The notes: generated from the letters alone by a model not told the origin. A stretch of 64,000 nucleotides of DNA from an uncultured Coriobacteriales bacterium (GCA_934646835.1 CAKUES010000011.1:1-64000), one strand, 5' to 3'; counted from the first letter of the stretch, positions 1-8,068 are shown. Program-made: numbers and translations.

Positions 1-186
1 CAAGGTCCCCGCGGGCCCGCTGGCCCGCTGCGCTCCCGGGTGTGTCACCCGTTCGGCGCGAGGAAGTATATTACGCTGACCGGTATTCAGTGTCAAGGAA
101 AACTTTTAAAAAGTTTTAAGAGACGCTAAAAGCGATAAACGCAACGCTTGCATACTGCTAAGCAGCACTTCCAACAAGCTGCGCGA
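1..186. other. Non-coding stretch before tRNA-Ala
   Basis: I see no credible gene here. The only structure is an AT-rich near-perfect inverted repeat at 99-117 (AAAACTTTT facing AAAAGTTTT around a single A), which could act as a terminator-type element or simply be a palindrome. The first 60 bases are GC-rich and carry no reading frame with a ribosome binding site. Confidence 0.5.
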
Positions 187-262
187 TGGTGGAGATGAAG
201 GGGCTCGAACCCTCGACCCCCACGTTGCGAACGTGGTGCTCTCCCAGCTGAGCTACATCCCC
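187..262 (-). tRNA. tRNA-Ala (anticodon CGC)
   Basis: Read on the minus strand, a full cloverleaf folds: acceptor arm GGGGATG with CATCTCC, D arm GCTC/GAGC, anticodon stem CCACG/CGTGG with loop TTCGCAA (anticodon CGC, reads GCG alanine codons), and a T arm with TTCGAGC. The discriminator is A and the terminal CCA is encoded. It lies downstream of rplT in the same direction but is separated from it by a hairpin, so it is probably transcribed on its own. Confidence 0.95.
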
Positions 263-419
263 ATTTGCGCGTTGGTCTACTGTACACCTTTCTCCTATAT
301 GAATCCAGATAAAAGATGCGATATTTCTCCAAACCCGGAGGCGCTCTTTAAGCTCTCCCGCGCAGATGCGAGACCAAACTCCAATGAAGCCGCTCGACGG
401 CAATCCGCCTGTATGTACA

Positions 420-453
420 AGAAGGGAGCCACGCTTTCGCGCGACTCCCTTCT
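420..453 (-). terminator. Hairpin terminator after rplT
   Basis: Inverted repeat with 9-bp outer arms (AGAAGGGAG / CTCCCTTCT) and a shorter inner GC pairing, placed about 30 nt after the rplT stop. The uridine tract that follows on the minus strand is short (TTGTAC), so termination may be imperfect. Confidence 0.6.
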
Positions 454-485
454 CGAATGCTGCAACTTGCTATTGCAGGCTTAGC

Positions 486-842
486 TTAGGCGATTGCCTT
501 CTTGGCGATCTCGCACAGAGCAGCAAAGCCCTGAGCATCCTCGATTGCCATGTTGGACAGAACCTTGCGGTCCAGGTCGATGCCGGCAACCTTCAGGCCA
601 TGCATGAACTTGCTGTAGGACAGACCGTTGATGCGGGCGCCAGCGTTGATGCGGGTGATCCAGAGACGACGGATCATGCGCTTCTTGTTGCGGCGGTCAC
701 GGTATGCGTACTGCAGGGAGTGCTGCACCTGCTCCTTAGCAGCACGATAGCTGCGGGACTTTGCGCCGTAGTAACCCTTTGCACGCTTGAGTACGGTCTT
801 GCGCTTCTTCCTTGCGTTAAGTGCACGCTTAACACGAGCCAT
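486..842 (-). CDS. rplT: 50S ribosomal protein L20
   Basis: L20 binds 23S rRNA early in 50S assembly and, in many bacteria, represses its own operon by binding the leader mRNA. The 118-residue product has the family length, a very basic N-terminal half (residues 1-60, starting MARVKRALNARKKRK) that forms the long RNA-binding helix, and the conserved C-terminal globular part with the LSYSKFMHGLK segment. It is the last gene of the infC-rpmI-rplT operon, starting 46 nt after rpmI, behind an AGGAGTTG-type ribosome binding site. No oddities seen. Confidence 0.98.
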   Translation of the reverse strand: MARVKRALNARKKRKTVLKRAKGYYGAKSRSYRAAKEQVQHSLQYAYRDRRNKKRMIRRLWITRINAGARINGLSYSKFMHGLKVAGIDLDRKVLSNMAIEDAQGFAALCEIAKKAIA

Positions 843-888
843 TTATATCAACTCCTAGTTCTTAATATCGTTCGTAGGCAAGTACGAG

Positions 889-1083
889 TTAGATGCCCAG
901 ATTCTTCTTGACGACGTTCTTGTCGGCTGCTGCGAGCTCGGTCTCCTTGCGGAAGTTGCGCTTGCGCTTCTGAGACTTCTTGGTGAGGATGTGGCTCTTG
1001 TAAGCCTTGGCGCGCATGATCTTGCCGGAACCGGTGACGCGGAAGCGCTTGGCGGTGCCCTTGTGGGTCTTCATCTTAGGCAT
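889..1083 (-). CDS. rpmI: 50S ribosomal protein L35
   Basis: L35 is a small basic 50S protein. The 64-residue product starts MPKMKTHKGTAKRF, the family signature, and ends near VVKKNLGI. The open frame extends upstream, but the conserved N-terminus and an AAGGAGA ribosome binding site a few bases before 1083 fix this start. The start overlaps the 3' end of infC by 8 nt (infC stop at 1076-1078), so translation of rpmI is probably coupled to infC. Confidence 0.97.
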   Translation of the reverse strand: MPKMKTHKGTAKRFRVTGSGKIMRAKAYKSHILTKKSQKRKRNFRKETELAAADKNVVKKNLGI

Positions 1084-1648
1084 TGTTGCTGTCTCCTTCT
1101 TTATTGCTTGCCTTGTTGCCCTTCTTCTTCGCATCCTTGGGAAGCGGAGAGATGAGCATATGCATGTTGCGACCTTCCATCTTAGGCTGCTGCTCGATGA
1201 TGGCGAGATCCTTCAGATCATCGGCCAGCTTCTCGAGGATTGCCAGACCCTGCTCCGGGTGGGCCATCTCGCGGCCGCGGAACATGATGGTGATCTTGAC
1301 CTTGTTACCCTTACCGAGGAAGCGCAGGACATGGCCCTTCTTGGTCTCGTAGTCGCCGACGTCGATCTTGGGACGGAACTTCATCTCCTTGATCTCGATC
1401 CTGGTCTGCTTCTTGCGAGCCTGCTTTGCCTTGACCTCCTGTTCGTACTTGAACTTGCCGTAATCCATGATTCGGCACACAGGGGGTTCGGCGTTAGGTG
1501 CGATCTCGACGAGGTCAAGACCCTGCTCGGAAGCAACGCGCTGAGCATCTGCGTTAGCGAAGATGCCGAGCTGAGAGCCATCGACTCCGATAAGGCGAAC
1601 GGTGGCGGCGCGGACTGCGTCGTTGATCCTAGACTCTTGAGCGGCTAT
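1076..1648 (-). CDS. infC: Translation initiation factor IF-3, probable AUA start
   Basis: IF-3 keeps the 30S subunit free and proofreads the start codon. The product has the N-domain (INDAVRAATVRLIG onward), the lysine-rich linker (KQARKKQTRIEIKEMKF) and the C-domain with the FRGREM motif. No ATG or properly spaced GTG exists near the conserved N-terminus: a strong GGAGGTG ribosome binding site is followed after about 8 nt by an in-frame ATA at 1648, giving 190 residues beginning (I/M)AAQESRINDA. A GTG lies inside the ribosome binding site itself and is unlikely to be used. Rare start codons in infC are known (AUU in E. coli) and allow IF-3 to repress itself; AUA use here is inferred. The longer upstream frame runs through the leader terminator and is not coding. 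Confidence 0.93.
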   Translation of the reverse strand: MAAQESRINDAVRAATVRLIGVDGSQLGIFANADAQRVASEQGLDLVEIAPNAEPPVCRIMDYGKFKYEQEVKAKQARKKQTRIEIKEMKFRPKIDVGDYETKKGHVLRFLGKGNKVKITIMFRGREMAHPEQGLAILEKLADDLKDLAIIEQQPKMEGRNMHMLISPLPKDAKKKGNKASNKEGDSNNA

Positions 1649-1655
1649 GCTGCTC

Positions 1656-1661
1656 ACCTCC
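1656..1661 (-). promoter_or_regulatory. Ribosome binding site that decides the infC start
   Basis: GGAGGT on the minus strand, directly after the leader terminator's U-run and about 8 nt before the ATA at 1648. Its position excludes the in-frame GTG that overlaps it and any start upstream. Confidence 0.75.
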
Positions 1662-1664
1662 AAA

Positions 1665-1698
1665 TAAAAAAGCCCGTGAGCACAGGGCTGACGGGCTT
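1665..1698 (-). terminator. Leader attenuator terminator upstream of infC
   Basis: On the minus strand AAGCCCGT pairs with ACGGGCTT around a 13-nt loop and runs straight into a TTTTTT tract, which in turn abuts the infC ribosome binding site. A full intrinsic terminator at this place, inside the transcribed leader, is the arrangement used for attenuation of infC-rpmI-rplT operons by L20 in other bacteria. An upstream segment that could pair in an alternative way (CGGT...ACCG around the loop just before it) is present but was not modelled. Confidence 0.8.
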
Positions 1699-1801
1699 CG
1701 CGGTTCAACTCTAAGGTTTGCACCGTGTAACCAGACAACCAAGCAGTGCTCGTCGTAAGGTGGAAACGTTGGTGACGCTTCTCTTCTAAACACAGCGCAA
1801 T

Positions 1802-1830
1802 ATTGTATAGCCTCTCCAATAGTATGGCAA
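1802..1830 (-). promoter_or_regulatory. Probable promoter of infC-rpmI-rplT
   Basis: On the minus strand TTGCCA (-35) and TACAAT (-10) are separated by 17 nt. This would start transcription near 1795 and create a leader of about 150 nt ahead of infC that includes the attenuator. Confidence 0.6.
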
Positions 1831-1848
1831 GAGGTTTGACGCTCTTTT

Positions 1849-2715
1849 TTAGAACAGCGTGATCTTCGCCGTCCTCGTCGTCGCACCGCCGCCAGAGGCG
1901 TAGCTGTAGGTCTCGTCAAGCTGCCACGACATGTACTCGACCTGCACCTTCTTCTTGACCTTCTTGACGACCTTCTTGTGCTTCTTCTTGTCGTAGACCT
2001 TCTTCTTTTTGACGACCTTCTTGTAGCTCTCGCCCGTATTGCCTGTAAACGTGCAGGTCTTCTCATTGCCGTTGCTACCAATGGACGGCGCGTTCTCGTC
2101 CAGGCTCAATACCTTCTTAGAGGCAACGCTCTTACTAAGGCCCACGCCCAGCAAAAGGGAGCTTGCCACCTTCCTGTCTGCCGCAAGCACGGAGAACTCC
2201 GCATCCGCCACGCCAAGCGCGTCGAGATCGAACTCGTAGTACGCCGCAATCGACTTTTTGTTCTTGTCGAAGAAGACCCTGAGCTTAGCGCCGTCGGTGC
2301 TCTTGAGCTGAGCGGTCGCAGTGTACTTGACCTTCTTTGCCACAGCCTCACTCAGCGCCGCGCCGCCGACATCCTTGCTCTTCTTGAGCTTCGAGTCAAA
2401 GCTCAGCTGAGAGGCGGGAATAGCCTTGAGCTGCTTGAGCGTCTTGCCGTACATCTTGGTGCACGGGGGAAGACCGGGAAGCGTCACTGCAGAAAACGTC
2501 GTGTCGTTAACACCTGCGCTGCTCTGCGTCAGCGCTTCCGTATCCGTCTGGTGCGCTGTGGAGAGTGCGCTGTTGCGCCATACCGCGACGCCGACGATCA
2601 CCGCAACGGCAACCAGGGCAACAACCGCCACCGCCAAGATCGTCTTGAGGCGCTTCTTGTTGCGCTCGGTTTGGGCCTTCTCCTTGGGATCCGGATAGCT
2701 TTCGAAGCTCGCCAT
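1849..2715 (-). CDS. Membrane-anchored protein with lysine-rich C-terminal tail region
   Basis: Not a recognised family. The 288-residue product has a charged cytoplasmic N-terminus (residues 1-25), one hydrophobic segment (about 25-47, TILAVAVVALVAVAVIVGVA), and a presumed extracellular part. This part contains two cysteines and ends in an unusual polycationic stretch (about 232-256, built from KKVVKKKK / KKKHKKVVKKVKKKV blocks), followed by EYMSWQLDETYSYASGGG. It starts 8 nt after the 117-residue gene upstream, so the two are probably co-transcribed. The basic tract might bind teichoic acid, DNA or a negatively charged wall polymer; that is a guess. Confidence 0.8.
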   Translation of the reverse strand: MASFESYPDPKEKAQTERNKKRLKTILAVAVVALVAVAVIVGVAVWRNSALSTAHQTDTEALTQSSAGVNDTTFSAVTLPGLPPCTKMYGKTLKQLKAIPASQLSFDSKLKKSKDVGGAALSEAVAKKVKYTATAQLKSTDGAKLRVFFDKNKKSIAAYYEFDLDALGVADAEFSVLAADRKVASSLLLGVGLSKSVASKKVLSLDENAPSIGSNGNEKTCTFTGNTGESYKKVVKKKKVYDKKKHKKVVKKVKKKVQVEYMSWQLDETYSYASGGGATTRTAKITLF

Positions 2716-2723
2716 AAGCCCTC

Positions 2724-3077
2724 CTAGATGATGTTCGCGATCTTGAGCGCTGCTGCGACGACGATGACGACCGCTACGACAATGAGCGCGATGTGCCCGC
2801 TAGAGCGCTTCTCCAGGTTGTCGAGGCCGTGAAAATCCGCTTCCTGCTGCGCACCGGTTTTCTTGGCAGACTGCTCAGCTCGCTGCGCAGTTTGGGACAC
2901 CGCCTGCACATGAGACGCCGCAGAGCGCTGCTGCTCGACCGGACTCTGGCGCTCGACAGGGGCAGCGTGTTCGACCGCAGCCACCTCTGCCTGCGTGGCC
3001 TGCCCGTTGCCGGCATCCTCCTGGCCAGCAGCGGCCGCCTTCTTCTCCATATCGTCAATCGTGGTGAGTCGTCCCAT
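2724..3077 (-). CDS. Small tail-anchored membrane protein of unknown function
   Basis: The product has 117 residues from the ATG at 3077, which is preceded by an AGAGAGG-type ribosome binding site; an in-frame ATG at 3155 would add an unconserved-looking leader. The protein is low complexity, rich in Ala, Gln and Glu over residues 15-85, and ends in one C-terminal hydrophobic span (HIALIVVAVVIVVAAALKI) with only a few residues after it, the layout of a tail-anchored protein. First gene of a two-gene unit with the lysine-rich membrane protein. No function assigned. Confidence 0.75.
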   Translation of the reverse strand: MGRLTTIDDMEKKAAAAGQEDAGNGQATQAEVAAVEHAAPVERQSPVEQQRSAASHVQAVSQTAQRAEQSAKKTGAQQEADFHGLDNLEKRSSGHIALIVVAVVIVVAAALKIANII

Positions 3078-3265
3078 GGCGTCTCGCCTCTCTCGTCGTG
3101 TGTTGTTCCAAAACTCGATATCCGAGTATAACCCTGTATGATTCTGCGGGCTCATGGAGCTTATGTGGGCTTAAGGGACACATGGCTTGCCGTTGAAGTA
3201 GAATATGGAAGTTTACTGTACATATATCCCGAGCCCCTTGTTGCGAAAAGGAGTCTTCAACCGCC

Positions 3266-4735
3266 ATGACGGGTTTTGTCAACGCCTTCAATATGTTCCT
3301 CTTCTTCGTGTTCAGCCTGTGCTACATGTACCAGGTTGTCTACGCGGTCTACGTGCTCATCGTCGACCACAAGCGCAAGCCAAACGACGAGGAAGTCGAG
3401 CTCAAGCGCTATGCCGTGCTCATCTCGGGCCGTAATGAGGAGCTTGTCATCGGCGAGCTCGTGAAAAGCCTCAAGGCCCAGGACTACCCCGAGGAGCTCA
3501 TCGACGTCTACGTCATCGCCGACAACTGCACCGACGACACCGCCAAGGTCGCACGCGATGCCGGCGCCATCGTCTTCGAGCGCTTCGACCAGGTCCGCAA
3601 AGGCAAGAGCCATGCGCTCAACTACGCACTGGACAAGATCAGGCGTGCGGAAGGCAACGAGGACGGCTACACCGACTACGCAGGTTACTTCGTCTTCGAT
3701 GCCGACAACATCGTCGACTCCGGCTTTGTCCGCGCGATGAACAGGCAGCTCATCCAGTACCCCGACTACGACGCTTTCACCAGCTACCGCAACTCCAAGA
3801 ACTACGACGACAACTGGATCAGCGCCGGCAGCGCCATGTGGTTCTTGCGCGAGGCCAAGTTCTTGAGCAACGCGCGCTTCCGCCTGGGCAGCAGCTGCGC
3901 CATCGGCGGCACGGGCTTCATGATCCGCGCCGACATCCTCGAGGACAACGAGGGCTGGATCCACCACCTGCTCACAGAGGACATCGAGTTCTCCACGGAC
4001 TGCATCGCCAACGGCTACCGCATCGGCTACTGCGGCAACGCCATCATCTACGACGAGCAGCCCACCACCTTCAAGGACTCCTGGCGCCAGAGGCTGCGCT
4101 GGGCAAAGGGCTTCTACCAGGTACTGCTGCGCTACGGCGGCAACCTCTTCAAGGGCATCGCGTGCCGCAAGGGTGGCAGGTGGGCCTGCTATGACATGTT
4201 CATGACCATCGCCCCCGCAATGCTGCTCACGCTGGTAGGCGTCTTCATGAACCTGGCCTTCTGCCTCATGGGCGTGGTCCAGCTCATCGGCATCGCATCC
4301 TCCGTCCAAGACGTCGCGCTGCAGAGTTCCTCGCTCGCCGTCATCAACGTCAACCCCATCATGGGCATCATCGGCCTGCTCACGGGCTCTGTCTTCCAGG
4401 GTGACACCCTGAGCAACGTCACCGCGGACAACCTGGCGATCTACCTGAGCTACGGCGAGGCGCGCTCCACCATCGTCGCCTCGTTCACGAGCTTCTTGGG
4501 CTGCTTCGTCTCCTTTGCGGCGATCATGCTGCTCTTTGGCGGACTGACCACCATCACCGAGTGGAAGCAGATCCACGCCAAGCCTGCAGCAAAGATCAAA
4601 GCGATCTTCACCTTCCCGCTCTTCATGCTGACCTATGTGCCCATCGCACTGGTCGCCGTGTTCAGCAAGGTCGAATGGAAGCCCATCAAGCACAACGTCG
4701 TCGTCAACGCAGCGGAAATCACTAGCAGGGGTTAA
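3266..4735 (+). CDS. Processive family 2 glycosyltransferase, membrane-bound
   Basis: Transfers sugars from nucleotide-sugars to a growing polysaccharide at the membrane. The 489-residue protein has an N-terminal span (about 7-35), then a GT-A fold with ISGRNEE (53-59), the nucleotide-binding IADNCTDDT, the FDADN metal site (144-148), TEDIEF (237-242, catalytic Asp pair) and the QRLRW motif (275-279) typical of processive GT2 enzymes such as IcaA/BcsA-like synthases. At least three further membrane spans follow from about residue 310. An AAAAGGAG ribosome binding site precedes the ATG by 11 nt. It is followed after 49 nt by an acyltransferase, which suggests an acylated surface or exopolysaccharide. 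The sugar cannot be told from sequence. Confidence 0.9.
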   Translation: MTGFVNAFNMFLFFVFSLCYMYQVVYAVYVLIVDHKRKPNDEEVELKRYAVLISGRNEELVIGELVKSLKAQDYPEELIDVYVIADNCTDDTAKVARDAGAIVFERFDQVRKGKSHALNYALDKIRRAEGNEDGYTDYAGYFVFDADNIVDSGFVRAMNRQLIQYPDYDAFTSYRNSKNYDDNWISAGSAMWFLREAKFLSNARFRLGSSCAIGGTGFMIRADILEDNEGWIHHLLTEDIEFSTDCIANGYRIGYCGNAIIYDEQPTTFKDSWRQRLRWAKGFYQVLLRYGGNLFKGIACRKGGRWACYDMFMTIAPAMLLTLVGVFMNLAFCLMGVVQLIGIASSVQDVALQSSSLAVINVNPIMGIIGLLTGSVFQGDTLSNVTADNLAIYLSYGEARSTIVASFTSFLGCFVSFAAIMLLFGGLTTITEWKQIHAKPAAKIKAIFTFPLFMLTYVPIALVAVFSKVEWKPIKHNVVVNAAEITSRG

Positions 4736-4784
4736 CTCGCAGCCCTTTAAGGCACCTTCAAGCTAGTTGTGAGAACATGTTCCC

Positions 4785-5909
4785 ATGTTGAAAGAAGAGA
4801 AACACACGGAGGGGGCAGCGGCAAGCAACGCCGCTGCCCCCTCTTTTGCCAAAAACAAGAAGCGCCTCATCTGGCTCGATATGGCGAAGGGCTTTGCCAT
4901 CGCCATGGTCGTGCTCGGGCATTGTCTGTCCTTTGACGACCCCTTGAGGGACTTCATCTACTCGTTCCACATGCCCATCTTCTTCATGCTGGCAGGCTTC
5001 ACCATGAGGCCAAAGCCGCGCATGACGGTACTGGAGAGCTCGATCAAGAGGCTGATGGTTCCCTACCTGCTCGTCTGCGGGCTGCTGCTTTTCTTCGCCT
5101 TTGTCCCGCCGAGCTCCATCAACCCCAACTTGGACACACAAAAGGACTGGCTCACCGTCCTGTGCGAAATCGCCTATGCAAGCGGGTGCGAGACGGACTT
5201 CCTCGGGATGCACCTCGAAGCGATCGGCGCCATCTGGTTTTTGCCGTGCTTGTTCGTCGCGCGCCTCGTCTACAACGAGGTGCTGCTGCAATCTGCCAAA
5301 ACTGGCAGGTTCGAGCTGTTAGCAAGTACACTCGCCGTCGCCGCGATCGCGTTTGTCGGCTACAAGATCGGCGAGCAAGTCAGGCTCCCCTGGAGCATCG
5401 ACACCGCGCTCGTCGTGTTGATCTACTTGCATGTTGGGCGCCTGTCCAAGCGATTCAACTTCACCAAGTGGCCGATTATCATCTGGGTGGCCCTCGTTCT
5501 CATCTGGTGGCATGGCTATGACTCCGGCACGGATATCGCCGTGCGCACCTACCTCGACAAGCCGATGGACCTTATCTACTCCACCGCAGCGTCGCTCGTG
5601 GTGATGCGAGTCTGCGCGCTGCTCGAGCACTTGGCCGAGCTCGACAACCCCGTCTCATGCGGATTGGGAGCAATCAACAAACTTGTAGCCAAACTGGGCG
5701 TTGCCTCCCTCACGGTGCTTTGCGTGCACCGCATCGAGAGCGCCATCTTCAACTGGCAAAAGATCATGGAGCTCTTTGCCCCAAACGTCTGGGACTGGCC
5801 CGAGCTCTTGCAGGGGCTCTATCAGTTTGGCTTGAGGTTTGCGCTGGTCGTCGTTATCACTGCGGTGTATCTGACAATCAAGGACAGACTTAAACGGAAG
5901 CTTCGCTAG
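4785..5909 (+). CDS. Acyltransferase 3 family integral membrane protein
   Basis: Family members acylate cell-surface sugars or other lipids using acyl donors, with about ten membrane spans. The 374-residue product shows the family start motif RLIWLDMAKGF (27-37) and the catalytic-type His in VVLGH (46), then the FYSFHMPIFFMLAGF-like segment in its second span. The ribosome binding site is weak. Codons 9-21 form a perfect hairpin followed by TTTT (see 4809-4847), so either the start is really downstream (ATG 4881, which would delete the conserved Asp) or the hairpin sits in the coding sequence. Its stop codon overlaps that of the convergent gene by two bases. Confidence 0.88.
   Translation: MLKEEKHTEGAAASNAAAPSFAKNKKRLIWLDMAKGFAIAMVVLGHCLSFDDPLRDFIYSFHMPIFFMLAGFTMRPKPRMTVLESSIKRLMVPYLLVCGLLLFFAFVPPSSINPNLDTQKDWLTVLCEIAYASGCETDFLGMHLEAIGAIWFLPCLFVARLVYNEVLLQSAKTGRFELLASTLAVAAIAFVGYKIGEQVRLPWSIDTALVVLIYLHVGRLSKRFNFTKWPIIIWVALVLIWWHGYDSGTDIAVRTYLDKPMDLIYSTAASLVVMRVCALLEHLAELDNPVSCGLGAINKLVAKLGVASLTVLCVHRIESAIFNWQKIMELFAPNVWDWPELLQGLYQFGLRFALVVVITAVYLTIKDRLKRKLR
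4809..4847 (+). terminator. Terminator-like hairpin within the acyltransferase 5' codons
   Basis: Perfect 14-bp stem (arms 4809-4822 and 4830-4843) with a 7-nt loop, followed by TTTT at 4844-4847. By form it is an intrinsic terminator 73 nt after the glycosyltransferase stop, yet it lies inside the open frame of the next gene. Confidence 0.65.
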
Positions 5910-6580
5910 AGATACAGATCAACCCAAGTGCGCTCGGGTACATTACTGAGAAGAAGTTGGTATCTGTCGTCTGAAACAGGAACGCGACCGGTCTCGTCGT
6001 AACTGGAAAAATAGTCCGCACGCTTCTCGAGATAAAAGGGCACCTGCATGGTAAATATCGTGCCCTCTTCAAGACTGAAAGATATCTGGTTGGCCATGAA
6101 AGGATAGGCGCGCTCCCACAACTCCACATCGTAAGTCCAAGCGCTGTTCATGCTCGATGGAACCAGCAAGTACTTGAAAATCCACAAGCCCCCATCAGTG
6201 TTTCCCTTATTGGCGAATGTGCACGTCACATTAACGATGCTCTTCACATCGCCATCCGTGACAGGGGTTTTATCATCCGCCGCGTACTTCGCTATAAACT
6301 CATTGGGCGACAGCACCTCCGCGCCATCAACCTTGACGCTATATCCGTGGTTCGCATCGCCTTCCCCCTCATAGGCATCATAGAAAGTGCCCGACAAATC
6401 AACCGTCTCACCAACTTGATAATGCCTTTCTGGGTAAGTGACACACTGCGCATTCACCACCCAGATTCGAAAAGCTACGAGAACGGCCGACGAGAGGGCT
6501 ATTAGCACGATAAGGGCTTTGATTAAGGCCGACATCCCTTTGCGCCGAGACCGCTTAACAGACGAGTTCATGGTCGACAA
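5906..6580 (-). CDS. Single-span surface protein of the ABC cassette (second copy)
   Basis: No firm family assignment; it resembles in layout the 221-residue protein that opens the same gene cluster. The 224-residue product has a basic N-terminus (KRSRRKG), one membrane span (about 17-38), then a beta-rich extracellular domain with two NV-type strands (SIVNVTCTFANKG) and YDVELWERAYPF. It is the last gene of the ABC cassette; its start lies inside the end of the ATPase gene (26-nt overlap, or 17 nt from the internal ATG at 6571). May be a ligand-binding or immunity-type partner of the transporter. DUF5028-like proteins of this kind occur in Coriobacteriia, but membership was not verified. Confidence 0.75.
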   Translation of the reverse strand: MSTMNSSVKRSRRKGMSALIKALIVLIALSSAVLVAFRIWVVNAQCVTYPERHYQVGETVDLSGTFYDAYEGEGDANHGYSVKVDGAEVLSPNEFIAKYAADDKTPVTDGDVKSIVNVTCTFANKGNTDGGLWIFKYLLVPSSMNSAWTYDVELWERAYPFMANQISFSLEEGTIFTMQVPFYLEKRADYFSSYDETGRVPVSDDRYQLLLSNVPERTWVDLYL

Positions 6581-7196
6581 CCCTCCCCTCGCTCATGATG
6601 TAAATCTCATCCGAAAACTGACGGAGGAGCGCCTTGTCGTGACAAGACAGTAGTATCGATGCTCCGCGCCCCTTCGCTTTGCCAAGTAGAGCCTCGAACA
6701 TTGACACGCCGCTGTTATCAAGGGCGTTGATCGGCTCATCCAACAAAAGCACGTCCGGATCCTCCATGAAAGCAGCAGCGATTCCCAAGCGCTGCTTCAT
6801 TCCAAGGGAGTACTTCCTGAATGTCCGCCTATCATGCGAATCTAGACCAACGGCATCGAGAATCGCCGCAATCTCGCTATCGCCGACAACCCCCTTGATA
6901 GACGCAAGGATTTTCAGGTTGTCCCAGCCAGAGCGATTCTCGAGAAAGGCAGGATTCTCAATCAGCATTCCCAAGCTCGGTGGAAACTCAACATCAGTAA
7001 AGAGGCACCGATTATCCACGACAACTGCGCCGCCTGTTGGGTGAACCAACCCCGCCACGCAACGCATGAGCATGCTCTTTCCAGAGCCATTGGGGCCTTC
7101 CAATCCAACAACGGTTCCGTCGGGTACCTCTATGCACACATCGCTCAATACATCAGCGTCTTTTATCCTTTTGGAGACCTTCTTCACAGAAATCAT
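6555..7196 (-). CDS. ABC transporter ATP-binding protein
   Basis: Provides ATP hydrolysis for the two membrane proteins encoded just upstream. The 213-residue product is a single short nucleotide-binding domain: Walker A GPNGSGKS (34-41), signature YSLGMKQRLG (129-138), Walker B LLLDEP (150-155) and H-loop SCHDK (184-188). It lacks any C-terminal extension, which fits the bacitracin/lantibiotic-immunity or Na+-exporter type of ABC-2 ATPase. The ATG overlaps the stop of the upstream permease as ATGA, so translation is coupled. Substrate unknown. Confidence 0.93.
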   Translation of the reverse strand: MISVKKVSKRIKDADVLSDVCIEVPDGTVVGLEGPNGSGKSMLMRCVAGLVHPTGGAVVVDNRCLFTDVEFPPSLGMLIENPAFLENRSGWDNLKILASIKGVVGDSEIAAILDAVGLDSHDRRTFRKYSLGMKQRLGIAAAFMEDPDVLLLDEPINALDNSGVSMFEALLGKAKGRGASILLSCHDKALLRQFSDEIYIMSEGRVVDHELVC

Positions 7197-8068
7197 GTGT
7201 CGAACTCCTTATCAAGCAAATCAATCCTGGAAAACCTGATACCTCCAACGAGGGCAGACAGAGCAGAAACAGCCAACCCGAGCGCGATGCCAGCAACCGC
7301 GCTCATGCCGCTCACCATGAGCGCAGAGCTCCTCATCGCAATCAGGTAATTTCCCAGCAGACACGGGCTGCACTGGCAAATCGAAACAAAAAGCAGCGAG
7401 AAACATGCGGCGAAGCTCAACAAGGGCCTCACAAACAGCGACAGCGCAAGTTGAAACATCGAAAGTCCTGCGCCAACCGCCAGAGTACAGAAAAAGAACG
7501 GCAGCACACTGCCCACCGACTCAGGTCTGAGACTCGGCTCCTGAGAGAGAATCGCCTCGATTCTTCCTGCAGGAACCCAACTGATATCCCCACCTGTCAA
7601 AACAGCCCAAACGGCAGCGACCACAGCTAACAGCACAATGAAAACTATCGACCATGTTGCGACCCATAGACACTTCGACAACCACCAGAGCCACCGACTC
7701 TGCCCTGCGACAAGCACCTGAGTGCCCATGCCGCGCAAATCTCCGAGGGGATACCAAAGGGTCATATAGAGAAACAAACTGAACAGAACCATCCAGGCAG
7801 CAGGAAACTTGAATGGCTCGCTATCGCTTGCCAACCACGGCCCCTTGCCCGCAAGCAGATACGCCAGATAATCGCCCGAAGAAAACGGTCCGCATCGCAC
7901 AAGCTCTTTGGCAAGAGAAACCTCATCCGTAAGGGCCATATCCCCGATTCTCATATAGAAAGACAAGATGAGCAGGAGCAGGAACCCACAGGTCACGATT
8001 ATGGTTTTCCTTGTTGAGCGAACACCATTGCGCACATCGCATTTAAACAATCTGAGAAAACCCGTCAT
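7193..8068 (-). CDS. ABC transporter permease, ABC-2 type (second)
   Basis: Integral membrane subunit with about six hydrophobic segments in 291 residues, starting MTGFLRLFKCDVRNGVRSTRK, the short cytoplasmic helix typical of ABC-2 permeases. The ATG at 8068 follows an AGAGGGA ribosome binding site and overlaps the previous stop as ATGA; the frame is open further upstream but that part overlaps the preceding gene. Its own stop overlaps the ATPase start in the same way, so three subunits are translationally chained. Confidence 0.85.
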   Translation of the reverse strand: MTGFLRLFKCDVRNGVRSTRKTIIVTCGFLLLLILSFYMRIGDMALTDEVSLAKELVRCGPFSSGDYLAYLLAGKGPWLASDSEPFKFPAAWMVLFSLFLYMTLWYPLGDLRGMGTQVLVAGQSRWLWWLSKCLWVATWSIVFIVLLAVVAAVWAVLTGGDISWVPAGRIEAILSQEPSLRPESVGSVLPFFFCTLAVGAGLSMFQLALSLFVRPLLSFAACFSLLFVSICQCSPCLLGNYLIAMRSSALMVSGMSAVAGIALGLAVSALSALVGGIRFSRIDLLDKEFDT

